64,000 bases of DNA from Ligustrum vulgare (lineage: Eukaryota; Streptophyta; Magnoliopsida; Lamiales; Oleaceae), in the NCBI GenBank assembly GCA_963555705.1, contig OY743168.1:97256925-97320924 (forward strand), in the 5' to 3' direction. Under the pieces are notes generated by a model. It had not been told where the DNA came from. It saw nothing but the letters and a program-made list of their open reading frames with translations, and made no database searches. A program made the translations under genes and the position numbers. Below, piece after piece: positions 57,075-64,000 of the stretch; the stretch's first letter is position 1, and each line of letters starts with the position of its first letter.

Positions 57075-57199
57075 AACTCCCACTTGCACTAGATCCAATT
57101 ACCTTTGTATTTTATACCATAGGATTCTACATGACAATCATGTTTATGTTGTGACAACGGCTTTGGCAATGGATCTGCAATATTATCATCTGTGGAAAC

Positions 57200-57979
57200 T
57201 CATTCTATCTTTACGTCATTCCTTTGTATTATCTCCCTAATGAGATGATATCGCCTTAACACATGTTTGGATCGTTGATGAGACCTAGATTCCTTCGCTT
57301 GCATGATGGCTCCATTGTTGTCACAATATAGAGATATTGGGTCGTCAATGCTAGGAACCACTCCTAGTTCTATTATGAACTTTTTGATCCAGACAGCTTC
57401 CTTTGCTGCTTCTGAAGTAGCAATGTACTTGGCTTCCTTAGTTGAATATGCAGTTGTTTCTTGTTTGGAACTTTTCCAACTAACCGCCCCATTGTTAAGA
57501 GTGAAAACATATCTTGATTGAGATTTGCTATCATCCTTGTTAGTTTGAAAGCTAGCATCTGTATATCCATGAACTTTTAGTTCACTTCCTCCATATATTA
57601 AGAATACATCCTTAGTTCTTCTTAAGTACTTTAGGATGTTCTTAACTGCCACCCAATGTTTCTCTCCAAGGTTTGATTGAAACCTGCTTGTAACACTTAG
57701 AGCATATGAAACATCTGGTCTTGTACATAGCATTGCATACATAATGGATACTATTGCTGATGCAAAAGGAATTTTATCCATGAGATCTCTCTCATCACTT
57801 GTCTTTGGACACATATCCTTTGAGAGACTAATCTCATGTGACATGGGACATAATCCTCTCTTGGATTCTTCCATATTAAATCTTCTCAAAACTTTATCTA
57901 TGTACGTTGATTGAGATAAGCCAAGCATTTTTCTAGATCTATCTCTATAGATTTCATGGAGAAATTCTTTGATAACCAC
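57200..57979 (-). pseudogene. Copia RNase H and end of reverse transcriptase
   Basis: Contains the connection region ([17 protein letters not shown], then TRPDVSYALSVTSRFQSN) and the RNase H core (VHGYTDASFQ, CDNNGAI). Ends with a stop about 115 bp before the polypurine tract. It is out of frame with the upstream reverse transcriptase. Confidence 0.9.
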
Positions 57980-58545
57980 AATTTTACCGATTGAAGCATA
58001 GGGATGTCGTTTCCCATTATTAATATGTCATCTACATATAATATGAGGAACACAACAACGCTCCCATTGTTCTTCTTGTATACACATGGTTTATCTTTGT
58101 TCTTGATGAAATCAAACTTTTTGATTGTCTCATCAAAGCGAAGATTCCAACTCCTAGAAGCTTGCTTCAATCCATAAATAGATCGATATAGCTTGCATAC
58201 CTTATTAGCATTCTTGGATTCAAAACCTTCGGGTTGTGTCATGTACACTTCCTCTTGCAGATTTCCATTCAGGAATGCTGTTTTGACATCCATTTGCCAT
58301 ATTTCATAGTCATGATGCGCAGCTATTGCAAGCAGAATTCGAATGGACCTAAGCATGGCTACTGGTGAGAAGGTTTCGTCAAAGTCAACTCCTTGTCTTT
58401 GTTTGTAACCTTTCACTACTAGCCTTGCTTTGTATGTATGGATGTTCCCATCCATGTCAATCTTCCTTCTATAAATCCATTTACAACCTATGGGCTTTAT
58501 TCCATCAGGTAGATCAACCAAGGTCCAAACCTTGTTCTCATACAT
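57898..58545 (-). pseudogene. Copia reverse transcriptase
   Basis: Has the N-terminal KWIYRRKID, the [17 protein letters not shown] block and the YVDD catalytic box. After SMKSIEI the frame departs from the family pattern, so a small indel separates it from RNase H. Confidence 0.93.
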
Positions 58546-59359
58546 TGAGTCATTTTGGATTCCATGGCTTCATGCCATCTCTTCGAGTCAACACTCATTT
58601 TTGCTTCCATGTAATTAGTAGGTTCATCATCCTCGATTAGTAATGCTTGATTAGTAATCATGAATTTGTACCTTTTAGGAGGTTGAATGATCCTACTAGA
58701 TTTACGTTGAGCTGGAGTGTCATCAAGAGTCTCTACTTCCTGATCATGAATTTGCCCCTCAGCAGGTATGGGACCAGATTCAGGCTCATCTATTTGATCG
58801 ACAGATTTTGAGGATCTTTGAACTTCTTCAAGTTCTATTTTTCTCCCACTGTACTCTCCTAGTATGAACTCTTTCTCTAGGAAGATAGCATGTCTTGAAA
58901 CGAAGACTTTCTTCTCAGTGGAATTATAGAATTGATATCCAATTGTCACAAACATGCATTTATCGGACATAGACTCTAACTTATCCGATTCAGTGCGCTT
59001 CACATAGGCGTCACAACCCCAAACTTTTATGTGAGAAAAGTTGGGTTTTCTGCCCCTCCATATCTCATATGGGGTTTTGTCGACCGATTTAAATGAGACA
59101 CGATGTAGTGTATATCACGTAGTAATTAATGCATGACCCCAAAAGGATTTTGGGAGGTTGGAATGGCTCATCATTGATCGTACCATATCTAATAGTGTAC
59201 GATTTCTCCTCTCAGATACACCATTGTGTTGCGGTGTATGAGAAGGAGTCCATTACGAGAGAATCCCATTCTCCTTTAGATAATCCAAAAATTCACCTTT
59301 TAGATATTCTCCACCTCGATAAGATCTTAATGAGAGAATACCTTTACCCAATTGTTTCT
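58497..59359 (-). pseudogene. Copia integrase C-terminal part and linker
   Basis: 59000-59359 reads as the second half of the integrase core, including a SERRNRTLLDMVRSM-type segment with the catalytic Glu, but has at least two in-frame stops. 58497-59003 is open and covers the post-integrase linker (FVSRHAIFLEKE, PPKRYKF) up to the reverse transcriptase. Confidence 0.85.
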
Positions 59360-60475
59360 CTACTTCTTGCTTGAATTCTTTGAACTTTCAAGTGCTTTAT
59401 GAATAAATTTCATTAAGTAAACATAACCATACCTAGAATGGTCGTCTGTAAATGTGATGAAATAAGAGAAACCTCCTCTAGCAGTTATTGGCATGGGTCC
59501 ACATACATCAATATGTATCAGACCCATTAATTGTGTAGATCTTTCTCCTTTTCCCGAAAAAGGGGACTTGGTCATTTTGCCTAATAGAAATGATTCGCAT
59601 TTATCAAATGATTCAAAATCAATTGACCCCAAATATCCATCTCTATGCAATTTGGAAATGCGTTTCTCATTTATATGACCTAGTCTATAGTGCCAAAGAT
59701 AGGTGTTGTTTGGATTATCCCCTTTTTGCCTTTTGTTTTCTATACTCATGATAGAAGATTTAGTATCTAGAACATAAATACTATTTTGTAATTTTCCACA
59801 ACCATAAAATACTTTATCAAAGTAAAGTGAACAACAATTGTTCATAACATTAATAGAAAAATCACTCATGTCCAAACATGAAATAGAAATAATGTTTTTA
59901 GTAATGGCGGGAACAAAATAGCAATTGTCTAATTCTAATACTAAACCAGAAGCTAAAGGTAAAAAGTATGTTCCTTCAGATAATGCAACAACTCTTTCTC
60001 CATTTCCCACGCGTAGGTCAACTTCTTCCTTTTGCAATGTTCTACTTCTCTTTAGTCCCTGCATATTTATACAAATATGAGATCCACATCCGGTATCTAA
60101 TACCCAAGAACTTAATGAAGTAGACACATTAACCTCAATAACAAAATTACCTGAAGTAGAAGCTTCAGAAGACTTCTTTCCCTTCAAGCTTGTGAGGTAA
60201 GCCTTGCAGTTTCTTTTCCAATGACCTTTCAATCCATAATGAAAGCATGGGTCATCAGACTTGGTTTTGCCCTTGCTTGCTTTGACTGTCTTTTTATTAG
60301 TTTTAGCCTTCTTGGCAACTTTCGCAAAGTTTCCTTTAGGTTTCCTCTTAGTAAACTTGGAGGAGCGGATGGCTAAGACTTGCTCAGTATTAGCTTTTAT
60401 GTTGGGCTCAACTGTATTAAGCATGTTAAGCAACTCAGGAAGTGTGCATTCGAGCTTATTCATGTTGAAATTCAT
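59360..60475 (-). pseudogene. Copia gag C-terminus, protease and integrase N-terminus
   Basis: A 371-codon open frame. The zinc knuckle at residues 77-90 reads CFHYGLKGHWKRNC, with the second Cys (80) replaced by Tyr. The aspartic protease motif DTG is at 126-128 (WVLDTGCGSHIC). The pre-integrase HHCC region (HYRLGHIN...CESFLLGKM) has its last Cys replaced by Phe. The integrase core begins DVCGP and FTDDHSRYGYVY. The open length hides functional damage. Confidence 0.93.
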
Positions 60476-60481
60476 AATAAA

Positions 60482-60928
60482 CTATGAATAGCTTTCCGAC
60501 AGAGATTGTAGAACTAAGTCAATACTTAGCTCATGGTCCATTACTGAACCCAATTGACCAAATTTTGCACATGTACAGTTGCTTGGAAGTCTCATATCTT
60601 TCCACACGTGATTGTTCATCATACAACTCTTTGAGATGAAATAACATAGTGTAAGCATCCATACCATCATGTTGCTTTTGCAACTCAGGTGACATAGCTG
60701 CAAGCATCAAGCATGTTGCAGTATTATCGTCATCACTGTGTTTATTGTAAGCAGCCACCTCTTCCTCAGTTGAGTTTTCATTGGGAACCTCTGGAAAGGG
60801 TTGCTCAAGGACATAATCAATTTTCTCATGCCTGGGAAAAATCTCAAATTACGGTGCCAGTCAAGAAAATTTGGTCCGGTCAATTTGTTGGCATCAAGTA
60901 TGCCTCTCAAGTTCATATGGTTACTCAT
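60482..60928 (-). pseudogene. Copia gag N-terminal region, frameshifted
   Basis: Starts MSNHMNLRGILDANKLTGPN with the NKLTGPNF.DW motif of copia gag, then shifts frame near 60760 (AAYNKHSDDD continues) and again near 60540-60700. A stop separates it from the next part. Confidence 0.85.
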
Positions 60929-63394
60929 GATTCAAAACTGTAAATGACGAAAAAATGAAGAATTAATATACATACAATGATACATCAATTAATTTAACAT
61001 GGACTTGAATTAAATTAATTATGCTACCACTGTTTAAAATAAAATTATGACCCTCTTACATAAATTAATGGAATCGATACTTTGATTCTCAGTGGGTTAG
61101 GATCCCATTTGTTATATCAAGACCATAAGGGTACTCAACAAGTCTTAATAAAACATTTGGGTAGATACTCTTATCAATTGTATCTCTATACAACTCCTAG
61201 ATCATTAAGTTGACAACTGGTTGTCTACACGACTACACACATCTTATGTGTTAACTTAATATGCCTCTAAAATTTATCTCCTTGAGTGTACTCAACAAAA
61301 GATAGATTTTAGTTAAGTCAAACCCATCATTCAGAAATATCTAATATTTCATAATGTCAAACATATTCCTAATGAACCCGCCTTGAGTGTACTCAACAAG
61401 CTAAGGTCAATACGAAACTCTCGTTTTCCACTATAATGATGGAAGACGAATAGAATTGACTTAATATCAAATAGAGGGATTTAATCATGCAAATGTCTCA
61501 TCAAATTATACATGTATAATTTATCATACGTCTAGCATGCTAATAAACATACATATAATAAATATAGTGTGGACGATTAAGGACTTTATTCTATCTAGTC
61601 TTTCTAAGCCAAAAGGAAGACTGGTTGGTCAATTCCTAGGGGGACATAGCATTGATCATACAATGCTCCATCTCCATGGCATCCTCCATCTTGTATCTTC
61701 AACTAATCCAGCTGCAACCTGTATCCTATATTAGTAGGCATGTAGGCCTAATTGAATTAAGCACGTAGGATCAAATAACAAAATAACAAAGGACTCGCAG
61801 GTCCATAATAATTATAATAGGCTCACATGCCCAATTATTACAATAGGCTCGCAGGCCAAAATACTACAAGAAATAAAATTAATCATTCAACACATCCACA
61901 TGGTCAAGTCCATAATTATCGACTAGTATAACATTCATCAAATAAATGCAACCCTATATAATATCAAATATTATATATACATGTATTTTAGGTATCTAGC
62001 AAATAAATGTCGTCTAAAAATTTTAGAAAAAAGGGATCGAAATAATTAAATAAATAATTAATCAAATTAATCAACTTATTTAAATAGAGGGATTTATTTA
62101 ATCAAAATCAAATTTCAATTAAATATCAAATTAGAGTCTAACTCTAATTATAAAGTTTATGTGCAAATAGAATTACTACTTTGATTTAGGATAAACCTCC
62201 TAAATAAAATTCATTTAAATAATTAATTAATCAAATTAATCAATTATTAAAATTTAATTAAAATCAAATTTTAATTAAATGTAGATTGGAGTCCAACTCC
62301 AATATCAAGGCTTTTAGGGCAATTGAGTTTTAATTTAATAATTAATTAATCAAATTAATCAATTATCAAAATTTAATTATAATCAAATTTTAATTAAATG
62401 CATATTGGAGTCCAACTCCAATATCAAGATTTTCAGGACAGTTGAGTTTTAATTTAATAATCAATTAATCAAAATCAAATTTTAATTAAATATTAAATTA
62501 GAGTCCAACTCTAATTATTATATCAGGGTAAACTGAATTAATATTTAAGTTTAGGATAAGACTCCTAAATAAAATAAAATTCAATTTAACTCAAAGTTAC
62601 TAAATTGGTTAAAATCATATTTTAACGACAATTTGAAACATGAATTTAAATAATAAATTTTAATTGGGTCATTTTGGAAAATCTAATCAAAATTGAAATT
62701 TTGGTAAAACCATTTAAAATCAATTTAGAAAACTATTTTAAATAAACCTTTCAATCAATTTTAAAGAATTTTGTAATCTGATCCCAAAAGGAATTTACAA
62801 AACAAGCCCTTATCATTTCGTAAATGATGAAACAAACCCATAAATAAAATTGCACATTTAGCCCCTGATTTGATATTGCAGATGGAGGCCTGCAATTTCT
62901 GCAATTGCATTGAGGCCCCCGTCTCCCTTACACCCAAAACCAGAAAACCCTAAACCTAGAACGGCGCACTCCAGCTCCGCCTCAACTGAGGTCGACAACG
63001 TGCATCGCCGCTATCCTATAGCGGCGACACCATCGCCTTCATTGAACGCGAGGCAGCAACGCCTCGCACTGTCTTTTCTTGGCAACGCTTGCCGCTGCAA
63101 ATCAGCAGCGGGGATAACACTGCTGCAACACACAGCGGTACACTGTCGCGCGCTGCGTCATCCACTGCAGCGCGCATGTAGCGCTCTGCCTCTCCCTCCT
63201 GCACGGTGGCCTGTGGCTGCTGCTGCCAGTCACCACCACCCATGGTGGTGCAGATCCGATTTTTTTTTCCAAAAAAAAAAACAATTTTTCAAAATTGTGA
63301 AAATCAAAATTTCAAATTGCTAGAAACATGAAACAAGAACAATTAATAATTAATTGTTACAAGATTCATAGAACAACTTCTAACAAACACAAAG
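60929..63394 (-). other. Long non-coding leader or composite region upstream of copia gag
   Basis: AT-rich with related blocks: TTGAGTGTACTCAACAA occurs twice (61283 and 61383), and a TTAATTAAATNNATATTGGAGTCCAACTCCAATATC-like segment recurs three or four times at 62140-62520. A GC-rich island lies at 62900-63250. It may be one leader reaching to the primer site at 63.4 kb, or several elements joined; the sequence does not settle which. Confidence 0.5.
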
Positions 63395-64000
63395 TAGGCT
63401 CTGACACCAATGTTGGGAATTTACTGATAAGATTCGAAGCGCAAAAGAAACGTCGGAAAGTTCCGAACTCAGGTTGTGGTTGGACGGATGAATCATGACC
63501 CGATATTCACGACGCGATGGCTCGACGATGCGGAATAAAGAACCAAGATTTGTGAAACGCCACAAGGATATGTCCAACTTCCTTGATAAGTTTCTGATTT
63601 TGAACGCCACAAATATTCTCGCGAATATTTGATAAGTTCGGGATAAACGGCACAAGATGGTAATCTTGATAAGTTCTATGAAATATAGGAATCCACCTAT
63701 AACTTTTATTGAATCCTTAATAAAACTGTTTTTAATCAAATAAAACCTGAATTACAATGAATGAGAAAAACGTATAAATAAGCAAAATAAAATCTATCAA
63801 CCCTAACTGGCTCAAAATAGAATTCTAATTAAAGTAAACTACTAAAATAACTAAATAAAAGAAAAGGAATTAAAAATCTGCAAAATATGAAAAATTTCGA
63901 AAATCTTATCTGTTGAGCAGTTACATCCGTAAAGATGACACTTACGGCCGTAAGTGTGTTTCTGTTTAAAGTTACGGCCGTAAGTGTGTTTCTGTTTAAA
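63395..64000 (-). mobile_element. Copia-type LTR end with primer-binding site
   Basis: The minus strand ends TTCCCAACA, then TTGGTGTCAGAGCC, one change from the initiator-Met primer site TGGTATCAGAGC. The LTR begins at about 63412 and runs off the window. It does not resemble the LTR at 55804-57074, so it may belong to a different element. Confidence 0.65.
63941..64000. repeat. 30-bp tandem repeat at the window edge
   Basis: TTACGGCCGTAAGTGTGTTTCTGTTTAAA occurs twice (63941-63970 and 63971-64000), each with the palindrome TTACGGCCGTAA. A partial form precedes at about 63920. It may continue outside the window. Confidence 0.9.

Larger units (their letters stand above)
57200..60928 (-). mobile_element. 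Decayed Ty1/copia element, coding body
   Basis: The domain order gag, protease, integrase, reverse transcriptase, RNase H defines Ty1/copia. All domains are readable in order on the minus strand, but the frame is broken at several points (parts listed separately), so it cannot make a complete polyprotein. Confidence 0.95.

Noticed and set aside
62910..63323. 137-codon plus-strand frame
   Set aside because: Low-complexity Pro/Ser/Arg-rich composition in a GC island that is also open on the minus strand; ends in an A-run-encoded Lys stretch.
1..64000. tRNA and rRNA genes
   Set aside because: No GGTTCGANTCC-type B box with a cloverleaf and no rRNA-like block was noticed; only primer-binding sites complementary to tRNA 3' ends were found. 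A tRNAscan or covariance-model search would settle this.

Overview
The window is nuclear DNA of a flowering plant, almost certainly a eudicot. It is AT-rich, has spliced genes with GT-AG introns, and carries plant-specific families: class III peroxidase, cellulose-synthase-like C, arabinogalactan peptide and trichome-birefringence-like. Plant transposable elements fill most of the rest. The species cannot be fixed from the sequence. The DUF4283-type ORF and the repeat types would suit an asterid, but that is a guess.

Four genes look intact. An intronless class III peroxidase lies at 3299-4303 (-). An arabinogalactan peptide lies at 11751-11957 (-). A four-exon CSLC xyloglucan glucan synthase lies at 13989-16509 (-). 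A three-exon TBL/DUF231 wall-polysaccharide O-acetyltransferase lies at 47316-52064 (+), split by a 3.4-kb intron packed with small transposons. All four act in the cell wall or its synthesis. Weaker gene remains are a two-exon N-terminal fragment with a membrane segment (8431-9116, -), a BAP31-like pseudogene (29597-29830, -) and an unidentified ORF region at 28.1-28.6 kb.

The rest is layered mobile DNA, and several boundaries are fixed by target-site duplications (TSDs). 1-12 kb: hAT elements at 1152-2136 and 11460-11655, a Harbinger-like MITE, a Stowaway-like MITE, a Helitron-type end, and a truncated Ty3/gypsy LTR plus gag beside the two-exon fragment. 19-28 kb: a third hAT element (19329-20009), a solo LTR (23167-24579, TSD ACCTT) and a short defective copia element (25641-27906, TSD AACTT). 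30-41 kb: minisatellites, a non-autonomous LTR element (32992-35012) holding a near-perfect 80-bp palindrome, then a 2.7-kb solo LTR (36528-39223, TSD CATAT) containing a 71-bp array and a 49-bp array. 40-51 kb: hAT-like and Harbinger-like elements, one carrying a DUF4283-like ORF, and a GC-rich foldback. 55.8-64 kb: a decayed Ty1/copia element on the minus strand, with a probable 3' LTR at 55.8-57.07 kb, a long leader, and a PBS/LTR junction at 63.4 kb.

The most unusual structures are the 49-bp array, whose half-units repeat a 5' splice-site consensus; the 80-bp palindrome inside the small LTR element; the MITE with three serial hairpins in the TBL intron; and the LTR promoter pointing at a gene 5' fragment near 9.1 kb. 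No complete new protein-coding system is visible.
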